Shown here: positions 34,290 through 43,577 of the stretch, piece by piece
Numbering within the stretch: the stretch's first letter is position 1
Layout of the letters: each line of letters begins with the position of its first letter
NCBI GenBank assembly: GCA_947177425.1
Contig: CAMWUN010000001.1
Span: 120,682-184,681 of the forward strand
Direction of reading: 5' to 3'
DNA from: an uncultured bacterium
GTDB taxonomy: Bacteria; Bacillota; Clostridia; Lachnospirales; Lachnospiraceae
DNA length: 64,000 nt
The notes under the pieces: model-generated
What the model was told of the DNA's origin: nothing
The model's input: the letters and a program-made list of their open reading frames with translations, nothing else
The model's database searches: none
Made by a program: the position numbers and the translations under genes

Positions 34290-35450
34290 ATGAGCAGTAA
34301 TTTAGATGAAATGTTGAAAGAAGCCCCTTCTTTAACCCTTGATCCCTTTGCCGGAATGGAAGAGGAAAAAGAAAGCCCCCAGACCATACAGGAAGAGGAA
34401 CCCAGAATTCCTGAAGTTGTTTTAACCCCGGAAGAACAGAAAATGGTGGACAACTTTGCCTCCCAGATCGATATCACCAATACCCAGATGGTAATGCAGT
34501 ACGGGGCAGGCAGTCAGAAGAAAATTGCTGATTTTTCTGAAAATGCGCTGAATAATGTGCGTACCAAGGACATGGGGGAAATTGGCCAGATGCTGGCAAA
34601 TGTGGTAGCGGAACTTAAGGATTTCGACGAGGAAGAAGAAAAAGGTATCCTGGGATTCTTTAAAAAGGGCGGCAGTAAACTGGAAAACATGAAAGTGAAA
34701 TATGACAAGGCGGAAGCAAACATCAACAGAATCTGCAAGGTCATGGAGAACCATCAGGTAACGCTGCTGAAAGATGCCGCCATGCTGGACAAAATGTATG
34801 ATTTAAATTTAAATTATTTCAAGGAACTGTCCATGTATATCCTTGCCGGCAAACAGAAACTGGAACAGGCCAGGAAAGAAGAACTTGCATCTCTTCTCCA
34901 AAAGGCGGAGAGAAGCGGACTTCCAGAGGACACACAGGCGGCCAACGATTATGCCTCCATGTGCGAACGCTTTGAGAAGAAAATATATGATTTGGAACTG
35001 ACCAGAACCATCTCTATGCAGATGGCTCCCCAGATCCGGCTGATTCAGAGCAATGACACAGCCATGTCCGAAAAAATACAGTCAACCCTTGTGAATACCA
35101 TTCCTCTGTGGAAAAGCCAGATGGTAATTGCCATAGGCTTAAACCATTCCAGCGAAGCAGCGAAAGCCCAGAGGGAAGTTACCGATATGACCAATGCCCT
35201 GCTTAAGAAAAATGCAGAAGCCCTTAAAACCGCCACCATTGAAACCGCCCGCGAAAGCGAACGGGGTATCGTGGACATTGAGACGCTGACCGCCACCAAC
35301 AAGACATTGATCAGCACTTTGGACGAAGTTATGAAAATCCAGGAAGACGGACGCGCCAAAAGAAGAAATGCGGAGCTGGAACTTGGAAGGATCGAGGAGG
35401 AAATGCGCCAGAAACTCCTTGCTGTCAGCCGCAATTCCAGACAGTCCTGA
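34290..35450 (+). CDS. telA: TelA/YaaN-family toxic anion resistance protein
   Basis: The 386-residue soluble protein is almost entirely helical and matches the TelA family throughout, with KMVDNFASQIDITNTQMVMQ, the DMGEIGQMLANVV segment and a C-terminal ETLTATNKTLISTLDEVMKI. Family members contribute to tellurite or antimicrobial tolerance by an unknown mechanism. It follows the XpaC-like gene on the same strand, with AGAACGGAGGA-type spacing (ACGGAGGAAAACC before the ATG). A strong palindromic terminator ends the operon at 35.5 kb. Confidence 0.9.
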   Translation: MSSNLDEMLKEAPSLTLDPFAGMEEEKESPQTIQEEEPRIPEVVLTPEEQKMVDNFASQIDITNTQMVMQYGAGSQKKIADFSENALNNVRTKDMGEIGQMLANVVAELKDFDEEEEKGILGFFKKGGSKLENMKVKYDKAEANINRICKVMENHQVTLLKDAAMLDKMYDLNLNYFKELSMYILAGKQKLEQARKEELASLLQKAERSGLPEDTQAANDYASMCERFEKKIYDLELTRTISMQMAPQIRLIQSNDTAMSEKIQSTLVNTIPLWKSQMVIAIGLNHSSEAAKAQREVTDMTNALLKKNAEALKTATIETARESERGIVDIETLTATNKTLISTLDEVMKIQEDGRAKRRNAELELGRIEEEMRQKLLAVSRNSRQS

Positions 35451-35473
35451 TATGGCAGAATGATATCCATGCA

Positions 35474-35518
35474 TTAAGGCTCCCTGCGGATGAAAGTCCA
35501 CCGCACAGGGAGCCTTAA
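35474..35518. terminator. Bidirectional terminator between telA and ileS
   Basis: TTAAGGCTCCCTGCGG pairs with CCGCACAGGGAGCCTTAA, then T-rich DNA follows on the plus strand and A-rich DNA precedes. The genes on both sides converge on it. Confidence 0.75.
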
Positions 35519-35528
35519 TATTTTTAAA

Positions 35529-38500
35529 CTATGATATCTTTTCTACGCCAATGGTAACTTTTTCGCCGTTTACGTTCCACTCCTTCATCGTTGCAAGTTC
35601 CCTGTCGGTGACAATCTCACTGGCAAGTACCTTCTCGGAAATCGCTTCTTTATTGGCGTCTACAATTTCTGCAATCTTTGCATTTCCATTGATGGCCACT
35701 TTAATGTGATCCATTACTTCAAAATTCACGTCCTTGCGCATGGTCTGGATTTTGCTGATGACTTCATACACAAATCCCTCCTCCACCAGTTCCGGGGTAA
35801 GGTTCGTGTCAAGGACTACCGTAACATAATTATCTCCTTCTGTCACAAATCCTTCCTTCTGGGCTGCCTCAATCAGCAAATCTTCTTCTGCAAGAGAAAC
35901 TTCCACCCCGTCCACTTCAAACCGGACAGCGCCCTCCGCTTTCAGTTCTTCCATGGCCTTTGTCCCGTCAATCTCTGACAGGAACTTACGGATACCCCCA
36001 AGCTGTTTGCCATATTTCGGGCCCACCGTGCGGAGCTGGGGTTTAAAGCTGTAGCTGGTCAGATCGCTTACGTCTTCCCTAAACACCACATCCTTTACAT
36101 TCAGCTCGTCTTCCACAATATCCTTAAAATAATCTTCAAGCGGGTGGTCTGCCTTTACATACATGGTTCCAATAGGCTGGCGGTTCTTGATATTGGCCGC
36201 ATTCCGCGCCGCACGTCCCATTACCACAATTGCAAGGGCTTCTTCCATATTTTCTTCCAGCTTCTTATCAATCATGGACTCGTCAGCCACAGGATAATCG
36301 CATAAATGAATACTTTCAGGCGCTTCCCTGTCATTGCTTCTGACAAGATTTAAATAAATTTCTTCTGTCATGAAAGGAATCAACGGAGCTGCACATTTAC
36401 AAATCTGAACCAGCGCTGTATAAAGGGTCATATAAGCGTTAATCTTATCCTGCTCCATGCCTTTTGCCCAGAACCGTTCACGGCAGCGGCGCACATACCA
36501 GTTGCTCATTTCATCCACAAAATTGTCCAAAACCCTTGCCGCTTCCGGAATCCGGTAGTTGTCCAGATGCTGATCCACCTCTTTAACCGCCGTATTTAAT
36601 TTGGACAGCAGCCATTTATCCATAACAGGAAGTTTCTCATATTCCAGCGTATATTTCGTAGCGTCAAAATCATCAATATTTGCATAAAGGATAAAAAACG
36701 CATAGGTATTCCACAAAGTGCCAAGGAATTTTCTCTGTCCTTCCATCACGGCTTTTCCGTGGAACCTGTTGGGCAGCCAGGGCGCAGAATTAATGTAAAA
36801 ATACCAGCGGATCGCGTCCGCCCCATAGGTAGCCAGCGCCTCAAAAGGATCCACCGCATTTCCTTTGGACTTGCTCATCTTCTGCCCGTTTTCATCCTGC
36901 ACATGCCCAAGAACAATAACATTTTCAAAAGGCGCCCTGTTAAACAACAGGGTGGATTCTGCCATCAGGGAATAGAACCAGCCCCGTGTCTGGTCCACCG
37001 CCTCCGAAATAAACTGCGCCGGGAACTGGGAATCAAACAGTTCCTTATTTTCAAAAGGATAGTGATGCTGTGCAAATGGCATTGCGCCGGAATCAAACCA
37101 GCAGTCAATCACTTCCGGCACCCTCTTCATGATCTTGCCGCATTTAGGGCAGGTACAGGTAATTTCATCAACATAGGGCCTGTGCAGCTCCACGGTTTTT
37201 GCCGCCGGATTGCCGCTTAACTTCTCCAGTTCATCCCTTGAGCCGATTGCTTCCTGATAACCGCAATCTGTGCACTCCCAGATATTTAAAGGCGTTCCCC
37301 AGTAACGGTTACGGGAAATTCCCCAATCCTGTATATTTTCCAGCCAGTTTCCAAACCGTCCCTCTCCGATCGATTCGGGAATCCAGTTTACCGTCCTGTT
37401 ATTGCGGACCAGATCGTCACGGACGGCCGTCATCTTGATAAACCATGACTCCCTCGCGTAATAAATAAGGGGTGTGTCGCAGCGCCAGCAGAAAGGATAA
37501 TCGTGCTCAAACTTCGGTGCATCAAAAAGCTTTCCTTCCTTATCAAGGTCAACTAAAATATCGGGATCCGCATCCTTTACAAATTTCCCTGCATAAGGGG
37601 TTTCCTGGGTCATATTACCCTTGCCGTCTACAAACTGTACAAAAGGCAGGTCGTACTTGCGTCCCACCTGGGCGTCATCCTCACCAAAAGCAGGGGCAAT
37701 GTGGACGATTCCGGTACCGTCTGTCATGGTGACATAATCATCGCAGGTCACGAAATGCCCTTTCTTATGCTGTCTGGCTGCTGCTTCCCCTGTGCAGGCG
37801 AACAAAGGCTCATACTCCTTGTACTCCAAATCTGTCCCCTTATAGGTTTCCAGAATTTCATAGGCAGGCTTCCCTTCCTCCGTTGACAGCTTTCCAAGCA
37901 CATTGTCAAGAAGAGCCTGGGCCATATAATATACATAACCGTCTGCTGCTTTTACCTTTACATAAGTTTCTTCCGGGTTCACGCAGAGCGCCACATTGGA
38001 AGGCAGCGTCCAGGGCGTTGTGGTCCATGCCAGGAAATGGGCATCTTCTCCCACTACCTTAAACCGGACTACCGCAGAACGCTCTTTAACAGCCTTGTAC
38101 CCCTGGGCAACCTCATGGGAGGATAAGGGAGTTCCGCATCTGGGACAGTAAGGCACAATCTTAAATCCTTTATATAAAAGTCCCTTATCCCAAATCTGCT
38201 TAAGGGCCCACCACTCCGACTCAATGAAGTCATCATGATAAGTCACATAGGGGTCATCCATATCCGCCCAGAATCCCACAGTGGCAGAAAAGTCCTCCCA
38301 CATGCCTTTGTACTTCCACACACTTTCCTTACATTTCCCGATAAAAGGATCAAGGCCGTACTCCTCAATCTGTTCCTTTCCATCTAAGCCAAGAAGCTTT
38401 TCCACTTCCAGTTCCACCGGAAGCCCGTGAGTATCCCATCCCGCCTTCCTTGGAACCATACAACCCTTCATAGTGCGGTATCGGGGAATCATATCCTTGA

Positions 38501-38690
38501 TGACACGGGTCAGCACATGGCCGATATGGGGCTTGCCGTTGGCCGTGGGCGGCCCGTCATAAAAGGTATATGTGGGGCCGTCTTTTCTGCTCTCCATGCT
38601 CTTATTAAAGATATCATTTTCGCGCCAGAATTTCTCGATATTCTTCTCCCGTTCCACAAAATTTAAATCTGTAGATACTTTCTGATACAT
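35529..38690 (-). CDS. ileS: Isoleucyl-tRNA synthetase
   Basis: IleRS charges tRNA-Ile. From the ATG at 38690 the product has 1053 residues. It carries HIGH at 55-58 (NGKPHIGHVLTR), the editing domain, KMSKS at 604-608 and the C-terminal anticodon-binding region. The long form with DUF5915-like C-terminus is usual in Clostridia and archaea-type IleRS. The frame is open to 38852, but those codons run through the T-box terminator and a REP-like repeat. GGAAAGGA lies 8 bp before 38690. Expression should depend on uncharged tRNA-Ile through the T-box. Confidence 0.96.
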   Translation of the reverse strand: MYQKVSTDLNFVEREKNIEKFWRENDIFNKSMESRKDGPTYTFYDGPPTANGKPHIGHVLTRVIKDMIPRYRTMKGCMVPRKAGWDTHGLPVELEVEKLLGLDGKEQIEEYGLDPFIGKCKESVWKYKGMWEDFSATVGFWADMDDPYVTYHDDFIESEWWALKQIWDKGLLYKGFKIVPYCPRCGTPLSSHEVAQGYKAVKERSAVVRFKVVGEDAHFLAWTTTPWTLPSNVALCVNPEETYVKVKAADGYVYYMAQALLDNVLGKLSTEEGKPAYEILETYKGTDLEYKEYEPLFACTGEAAARQHKKGHFVTCDDYVTMTDGTGIVHIAPAFGEDDAQVGRKYDLPFVQFVDGKGNMTQETPYAGKFVKDADPDILVDLDKEGKLFDAPKFEHDYPFCWRCDTPLIYYARESWFIKMTAVRDDLVRNNRTVNWIPESIGEGRFGNWLENIQDWGISRNRYWGTPLNIWECTDCGYQEAIGSRDELEKLSGNPAAKTVELHRPYVDEITCTCPKCGKIMKRVPEVIDCWFDSGAMPFAQHHYPFENKELFDSQFPAQFISEAVDQTRGWFYSLMAESTLLFNRAPFENVIVLGHVQDENGQKMSKSKGNAVDPFEALATYGADAIRWYFYINSAPWLPNRFHGKAVMEGQRKFLGTLWNTYAFFILYANIDDFDATKYTLEYEKLPVMDKWLLSKLNTAVKEVDQHLDNYRIPEAARVLDNFVDEMSNWYVRRCRERFWAKGMEQDKINAYMTLYTALVQICKCAAPLIPFMTEEIYLNLVRSNDREAPESIHLCDYPVADESMIDKKLEENMEEALAIVVMGRAARNAANIKNRQPIGTMYVKADHPLEDYFKDIVEDELNVKDVVFREDVSDLTSYSFKPQLRTVGPKYGKQLGGIRKFLSEIDGTKAMEELKAEGAVRFEVDGVEVSLAEEDLLIEAAQKEGFVTEGDNYVTVVLDTNLTPELVEEGFVYEVISKIQTMRKDVNFEVMDHIKVAINGNAKIAEIVDANKEAISEKVLASEIVTDRELATMKEWNVNGEKVTIGVEKIS

Positions 38691-38747
38691 AATTTCCATC
38701 CTTTCCAATAAAATTTTCAGTTCATGGCGACAGGTCTTTTCTATGCG

Positions 38748-38784
38748 CCAAACGCTGCCACGCTTCGCGATCCGGCTTATTACA
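38748..38784 (+). repeat. REP-like element, copy 1
   Basis: AAACGCTGCCACGCTTCGCG followed by a CCGGCTTATTA end matches the 38-bp element found five more times in the window. It lies in the transcribed leader of ileS, between the T-box terminator and the start codon. Confidence 0.7.
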
Positions 38785-38787
38785 AAA

Positions 38788-39045
38788 AGCCCCGTCCGTA
38801 AAAAGGACGGGGCTGTAACTGCCGCGTTAACCACCTGTTTACCCATACGCACCGATTAAATTTACGGTTTAATATGTTTTCCCATAACGGAGGACTCCGG
38901 CAAAACTTACTCTGATTTTCAGTCCGCAGCTTGGAAGTGATATTCGTCTGTTTCCCTACTGATACCGGCTCTCACCCTTCCCGGCTCGCTGTGATGTTTG
39001 AAAAACAGCTACTGTCTTCGTCATCGCCTTTCAATATACCGAATA
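38788..39045 (-). promoter_or_regulatory. T-box riboswitch (isoleucine) controlling ileS
   Basis: On the minus strand the leader has stem I elements (AGCGAG, GGGTGAGAG), a specifier loop with GAATATCACTTCC where ATC (38941-38939) is an isoleucine codon, then GGACTGAAA. The T-box sequence is ACAGGTGGTTAACGCGG (around 38830-38840). The terminator AGCCCCGTCC with GGACGGGGCT plus T run lies at 38788-38814. Uncharged tRNA-Ile would favour the antiterminator and allow ileS transcription. Confidence 0.9.
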
Positions 39046-39056
39046 TATTAATATAA

Positions 39057-39086
39057 TAATTACACCATAAATATGCTTTTTGTCAA
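39057..39086 (-). promoter_or_regulatory. Promoter of the ileS T-box transcript
   Basis: A consensus TTGACA (39086-39081) is followed after 18 bp by TAATTA (39062-39057) on the minus strand, just before the T-box leader. Confidence 0.55.
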
Positions 39087-39116
39087 GTCCCTATCTGCAT
39101 ACATTAGAAAAGTTTT

Positions 39117-39259
39117 GTAACAGTTCAGCCTGCGGCCTCACTGTTACGGAATCTGCCCATTCCAAGTCGCCTGCGGCGAGGGGCAGATTCTCTCTTGGCT
39201 AAATTTACATGATTTCACGGACTTTGCAGTAAATGCAAAGTCCTGGGCTAAACTGTTAC
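39117..39259. repeat. 143-bp nested palindrome between ileS leader and GH3 gene
   Basis: Outer arms GTAACAGTTCAGCC (39117-39130) and GGCTAAACTGTTAC (39246-39259) are complementary except for one position. Inside are GTAACAGT with ACTGTTAC (39117-39147), GAATCTGCCC with GGGCAGATTC around TCGCC-TGC-GGCGA (39149-39190), and GGACTTTGCA with TGCAAAGTCC (39219-39243). The right arm includes the stop codon of the GH3 gene. The part after that stop may act as its terminator. Confidence 0.6.
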
Positions 39260-41380
39260 AAAGTTTTTCAGCTTTATCTTTACCGGCGGCTTTCCAGTCA
39301 GCTCTATACTTCTTGCATCAGGCTGCGCTGTACCCACATATAATTCAAATTCTGTTCCATCTGACATTCTTTCCCCACGGTCATTGACAACTGTGAACTC
39401 TCTTCCTGCAATGGTAAGCAGTATCTCCACGCTCTGTCCCGCTTTCACATGAACCCGTTTAAAAGCACACAATGCCGGATTTTTTACCGCATACTCCGAA
39501 ACGGTATTCTTAATATAAATCTGCACCACATCATCCGTGTCCCATGTCCCTTCGTTAGTCACCGTTACCTTTATCTGAACATCAGAAAAACCAAAAGCGT
39601 CTTTTTCCTCTGACACTGCCGATACCCTGGCATCCGTAACAGCCACAGCGCCATAAGTCAGGCCAAACCCAAAGGGATACTGCGCCACGCCTTCCATATA
39701 CCGGTAAGTCCTGCCCTGCATATGATAATCCGTAAATTCTGGCAGTTGTTCCAGATTGTTATAAAAAGTAACCGGAAGCTTACCAGAAGGGGAAATCTCC
39801 CCGAATAAGATATCTGCAACGCTCCTGCCACCCCTTGCTCCCGGATACCAAAGCTGTAATATTGCCCCAAAGTTCTCCGTGGGATAGCTTAAATCAATGG
39901 CGCTTCCTGCCATCAGGCAGAGCACGACCGGCCGTCCGGTTCCGGCCACGACTTCCATCAGTTCTCTTTGCGGCCGGGGCAGAAGAAGATCTGTTTTATC
40001 ACCGGAAGCATAACTGTTTCCGGTATCACCCTCTTCCCCCTCCAGTGTTTCATCCAGCCCCAGGCAAAGTATCACGACATCGCTGTGTTCTGCCACTATT
40101 CTCGCTTCCGACAGCCGGTCCCCCTTCGAAGCCAGTGATTCCGTCTTATCTTCAAATAGTGCACAGCCTTCGGAAAACAGCACTCTTGCGCTGCCTTTCA
40201 CATACTGCTGTATTCCTTCTGATACCGTCACATACTCGGAAGATGTTCCATGATAGTTCCCAGTCAATGCCCTTCTGCTGTCAGCATTAGGTCCTATTAT
40301 ACCAATTGTTTTGATTTTGTTTATGTCAAGAGGAAGTATGCCGTCATTTTTGAGCATGACTATGCTTTCCTTTGTTATTTTATCAGCCACTTCCAAATGC
40401 TTCCTGCACTCTACTGCCTCGTATGTAATCCCATCATATTCATTTGGTTCAAAAAGTCCCAGCATATAGCGTGTAGTGTACAGACGTACCGCCGCCTCTG
40501 TAATGGCTTCCTCTGTCACCAGTCCCTGTTCATATGCTGCAAGAATATGCAGATAGGTAACGCCGCAGTTCAGATCGCATCCGGCATTTAGCGCCATTGC
40601 CGCTGATTCCGCCGGCGTAGCAGTCACCATATGATTTTCGTGAAAATCCTTGATTGCCCAGCAGTCAGACACAAAATGTCCTTCAAATCCCCATTTTCCA
40701 CGCAGAATTTTACGTATCATCGTATCGCTGCCGCAGCATGGCTCACCATTTGTCCTATTATAAGCCCCCATGACTGCCTCCACATGGGCCTCCTTTACAA
40801 GAGCCTCAAAGGCAGGCAGATATGTTTCCTCCATATCCTTCTCCGTAACCCGTGCATCAAACTCATGCCGTATTGCTTCCGGCCCGGAATGAACTGCATA
40901 GTGCTTAGCGCATGCCGCCGCTTTCATTACTTCTCCCCCGCCCTGAAGCCCTTTTACATATGCCACGCCAAGCCTTGAGGTAAGATAGGGGTCTTCTCCA
41001 TATGTTTCATGACCGCGCCCCCATCTCGGATCCCGGAATATATTTACATTGGGCGACCAGAATGTCAGTCCTTTGTAGATATCTCTGTCATTGTGGGCAG
41101 AAAATTCATTATATTTTGCCCTTCCTTCTGTTGCCACGCAGTCTGCTACCATATCGATAAGTTCATCATCAAAAGATGCTGCCATGCCAATTGCCTGTGG
41201 GAAAACCGTCGCTGTCCCAGCCCGCGCCACCCCGTGCAGACTTTCGTTCCACCAATTATAAGCAGGAATCCCCAACCTGCTGATGGCGGGCGCATCATAT
41301 TTCAATTGGCCTGCACGCTCCTCCAGTGTCATCTTACCCACAAGTTCTTCTGCCCTGTGCCTTGCCTCTTCCCTTTTCAT
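39248..41380 (-). CDS. Glycoside hydrolase family 3 beta-glucosidase/beta-xylosidase
   Basis: The 710-residue cytoplasmic enzyme has no signal peptide. It has the GH3 TIM barrel with nucleophile D239 in FVSDCWAIKDF, ACAKHYAVHSGPE and SPNVNIFRDPRWGRGHETYGEDP. An alpha/beta sandwich and a C-terminal fibronectin type III-like domain (DVQIKVTVTNEG onward) follow. The SDCWAI pattern and WNESLHGV are common in plant-type xylosidases and related bacterial enzymes, so xyloside or glucoside hydrolysis is likely. A divergent AraC regulator and a sugar ABC importer adjoin. The stop codon lies inside a palindrome. Confidence 0.93.
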   Translation of the reverse strand: MKREEARHRAEELVGKMTLEERAGQLKYDAPAISRLGIPAYNWWNESLHGVARAGTATVFPQAIGMAASFDDELIDMVADCVATEGRAKYNEFSAHNDRDIYKGLTFWSPNVNIFRDPRWGRGHETYGEDPYLTSRLGVAYVKGLQGGGEVMKAAACAKHYAVHSGPEAIRHEFDARVTEKDMEETYLPAFEALVKEAHVEAVMGAYNRTNGEPCCGSDTMIRKILRGKWGFEGHFVSDCWAIKDFHENHMVTATPAESAAMALNAGCDLNCGVTYLHILAAYEQGLVTEEAITEAAVRLYTTRYMLGLFEPNEYDGITYEAVECRKHLEVADKITKESIVMLKNDGILPLDINKIKTIGIIGPNADSRRALTGNYHGTSSEYVTVSEGIQQYVKGSARVLFSEGCALFEDKTESLASKGDRLSEARIVAEHSDVVILCLGLDETLEGEEGDTGNSYASGDKTDLLLPRPQRELMEVVAGTGRPVVLCLMAGSAIDLSYPTENFGAILQLWYPGARGGRSVADILFGEISPSGKLPVTFYNNLEQLPEFTDYHMQGRTYRYMEGVAQYPFGFGLTYGAVAVTDARVSAVSEEKDAFGFSDVQIKVTVTNEGTWDTDDVVQIYIKNTVSEYAVKNPALCAFKRVHVKAGQSVEILLTIAGREFTVVNDRGERMSDGTEFELYVGTAQPDARSIELTGKPPVKIKLKNFVTV

Positions 41381-41506
41381 ACAATACTTTTCCTTTCTCT
41401 GTTTCAGATTTTTCTATGGATTGCCATTTATTTTCAGATAAACATATTTCTATGTCCTGCGCCTTTGCATACTGCTTTTTCTGATTGTAGCATATCACTT
41501 GCCGCC

Positions 41507-41535
41507 TTGCCATATTCCTCTGTATAAGATATAAT
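41507..41535 (+). promoter_or_regulatory. Promoter of the AraC-family regulator gene
   Basis: TTGCCA (41507-41512) and a perfect TATAAT (41530-41535) are 17 bp apart. The leader to the ATG at 41661 is about 120 nt and includes a CAGGC/GCCTG hairpin near 41600-41620. Confidence 0.6.
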
Positions 41536-41660
41536 ATTAGAGCATAAATAAAATAAAATCAGCTACCTATACTGTGCATGGAATTTCCGGTTCTGGTGTC
41601 AGGCAGGAATTTGTATGCCTGATGGTACTGGAGGACGGGTGCTGAACCGGAGGAAATGAT

Positions 41661-42596
41661 ATGGACTCACCAATGAAATTTACCCCTCATTATGAACAGC
41701 CCGTTTCCAATTTTATCAAACGTTCTCTCAAAGGTTCCCAGGAATATGTTGACTTTATACCAAAATCCCATCTACGCATCTGGTATAACCACCAGACGGA
41801 AGGCTATGCAAACCACTATCACAATGCCCTGGAAATTATTATCTGTGTAGAAAACCAGTATGTAATCATTGCAAATAACCAGACTTACCTCTTAAATCCG
41901 GGTGATATTCTAATCATTCCTCCCTTTATGCTCCATGAACTGCGCGGCAATACTCTGGGTTCCCGTTTTATCTTCCTCATTGACATAGACATGCTGAGAT
42001 GTTTTCAGGATTTCAAAACCCTGGATCCAATTTTTATGTCCCCTTTTCTTTGTACAGCCAGCTCCCATTCAGAAATATATCAATATATATACGATTCCCT
42101 TATGAAGATGGCGGATATATATTTTTCTCATGGTGTTTTCTGGGAAACTTCTATTTATATCATACTTTTGAATATACTTATGAATATCGGACGTCACCAT
42201 TATAACCAGCTCCGCAGTGAAAACATCTCTCCCACAGACAGCAGGCAGCATGAATATTATACAATCTTCGCAAATCTTCTAAACTATATTGATGCCCACT
42301 ACACAGAGAATCTTACTCTGGAACAGGTAGCAGATTATATCGGCTTTTCCAAGTACCATTTTTCAAGGCTGTTTAAACAGCACGCCCATATGACCTTTCA
42401 TAATTACCTGTGCCATAAACGTATTCAGGCTGCCCAGTCCCTGCTAACTGCCAATATGACTCTCCCCATTACGGATATTGCTTTTCAGACAGGCTTTAAC
42501 AACCTCACTTCCTTTAGCCGGTGTTTTAACAAGTACGCCAACTGTTCGCCAACAGAATACCGCAACAAACTGCTCTCAGAAGAAATCAGTTATTAA
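41661..42596 (+). CDS. AraC-family transcriptional regulator with cupin sensor domain
   Basis: The 311-residue protein has an N-terminal cupin-like ligand domain (NHYHNALEIIICVENQY, LLNPGDILIIPPFMLHEL) and a C-terminal pair of helix-turn-helix motifs at about 205-305 (NLTLEQVADYIGFSKYHFSRLFKQ, and ITDIAFQTGFNNLTSFSRCF ending PTEYR). It should sense a sugar and activate the divergent GH3 gene and the nearby ABC importer. CCGGAGGAAATGAT precedes the ATG. Candidate target repeats lie upstream of the substrate-binding protein gene. Confidence 0.9.
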   Translation: MDSPMKFTPHYEQPVSNFIKRSLKGSQEYVDFIPKSHLRIWYNHQTEGYANHYHNALEIIICVENQYVIIANNQTYLLNPGDILIIPPFMLHELRGNTLGSRFIFLIDIDMLRCFQDFKTLDPIFMSPFLCTASSHSEIYQYIYDSLMKMADIYFSHGVFWETSIYIILLNILMNIGRHHYNQLRSENISPTDSRQHEYYTIFANLLNYIDAHYTENLTLEQVADYIGFSKYHFSRLFKQHAHMTFHNYLCHKRIQAAQSLLTANMTLPITDIAFQTGFNNLTSFSRCFNKYANCSPTEYRNKLLSEEISY

Positions 42597-42623
42597 AAGC
42601 AGCTTTCCTGTATGCCGAAAAAC

Positions 42624-42653
42624 AAGGCAGAGCGCTGCCCTCTGCCCTGCCTT
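42624..42653. terminator. Hairpin terminator after the AraC gene
   Basis: AAGGCAGAG and CTCTGCC with a flanking CTGCCTT arm form a strong stem 28 bp past the AraC stop codon. The T-run is weak. Confidence 0.5.
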
Positions 42654-42660
42654 ATATTTA

Positions 42661-42737
42661 TCACAATAAGCTGCCCGCAGAGCGTGACAGCGTTTGTTAC
42701 AATAAGCTGGCCCCGCGGAGCGTGGCAGCGTTTGTTA
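42661..42737 (-). repeat. REP-like elements, copies 2 and 3 (tandem)
   Basis: Two head-to-tail copies of the 38-bp element in minus orientation each run from ACAATAAGCTG to CAGCGTTTGT. The second copy reaches the stop codon of the inner-membrane permease gene at 42735. Confidence 0.75.
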
Positions 42738-43577
42738 TCCCTTTACACCGCCAAGCGCCACCCCAGCAATAATGTATTTGGACAAAAGTAAGTACACTAT
42801 AATTAGCGGCAGCACCGTCAGGGTCAGTCCCATATAGACGGAACCATATTCTGTTTTATAGATATCTCCCTTTAAAAGACTTACCATAATAGGCATGGTA
42901 TATCTCTTCTGATCTGTCAGCAGCACCAATGGCGTAAACAGGTTATTCCAACTTGCCACAAAGCTGAAAATTGCCTGTGTTGCAATTGCCGGTTTCATAA
43001 TTGGCAGCACAATCCGGTTAAAGATCATAAATTCTTTCGCACCATCGATTCTTGCCGACTGTACTATCTCCATAGACAATGTCGGCTGTAAGTACTGTCT
43101 CATAAAGAATACCATAGTAGGGGAAGCAATTGCAGGAAAAATCAACATTGCAAGGTTATTGGTCATATGAATCTTATACACCATCTGGTAAAATCCTATC
43201 ATAGTTACCTGCGCTGGTATCATCATGACTATCATAATAAAGCTGAAGAATGCGTTTTTCAGTTTCCAGTTGTAGGCAACCTGTGCATAAGCCGTCAGCG
43301 ATGAGAAATATACCGCCAATGCAGTTGCTCCAACTGATATTATCAGGGAATTCATAAACCCTACTGCGGGATTAAAACTTTTGCCCAGAAGAATCTTCAG
43401 ATTGCTCATCATATATCCCGATGGAATCAGTGAAATGGCATGCTGCTGAATCTCTGTAGTGGATCTGGTTGCATTCACGATCATAAGCCAGAATGGTATA
43501 ATACTTATAATTGCCAGGAAAACGCATACGACATAGATAATTATTTTCATTCCAAGATTTTCTTTATTTTTAAGCAT
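42735..43577 (-). CDS. Carbohydrate ABC transporter permease, MalG type
   Basis: The 280-residue protein has six membrane helices and the EAA loop QSARIDGAKEFMIFNRIVLPIMKPAI that contacts the ATPase. This is the second permease of a CUT1 sugar importer. Its ATG overlaps the stop codon of the first permease (TAATG), so both are translated together. No ATPase gene is in the cluster; a shared MsmK/UgpC-type ATPase elsewhere is usual for such systems. Confidence 0.92.
   Translation of the reverse strand: MLKNKENLGMKIIIYVVCVFLAIISIIPFWLMIVNATRSTTEIQQHAISLIPSGYMMSNLKILLGKSFNPAVGFMNSLIISVGATALAVYFSSLTAYAQVAYNWKLKNAFFSFIMIVMMIPAQVTMIGFYQMVYKIHMTNNLAMLIFPAIASPTMVFFMRQYLQPTLSMEIVQSARIDGAKEFMIFNRIVLPIMKPAIATQAIFSFVASWNNLFTPLVLLTDQKRYTMPIMVSLLKGDIYKTEYGSVYMGLTLTVLPLIIVYLLLSKYIIAGVALGGVKG

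Noticed and set aside
38691..38852. N-terminal extension of IleRS by 54 codons
   Set aside because: The stretch runs through the T-box antiterminator and terminator and a REP-like repeat. A ribosome binding site precedes the ATG at 38690, where conserved IleRS sequence begins.
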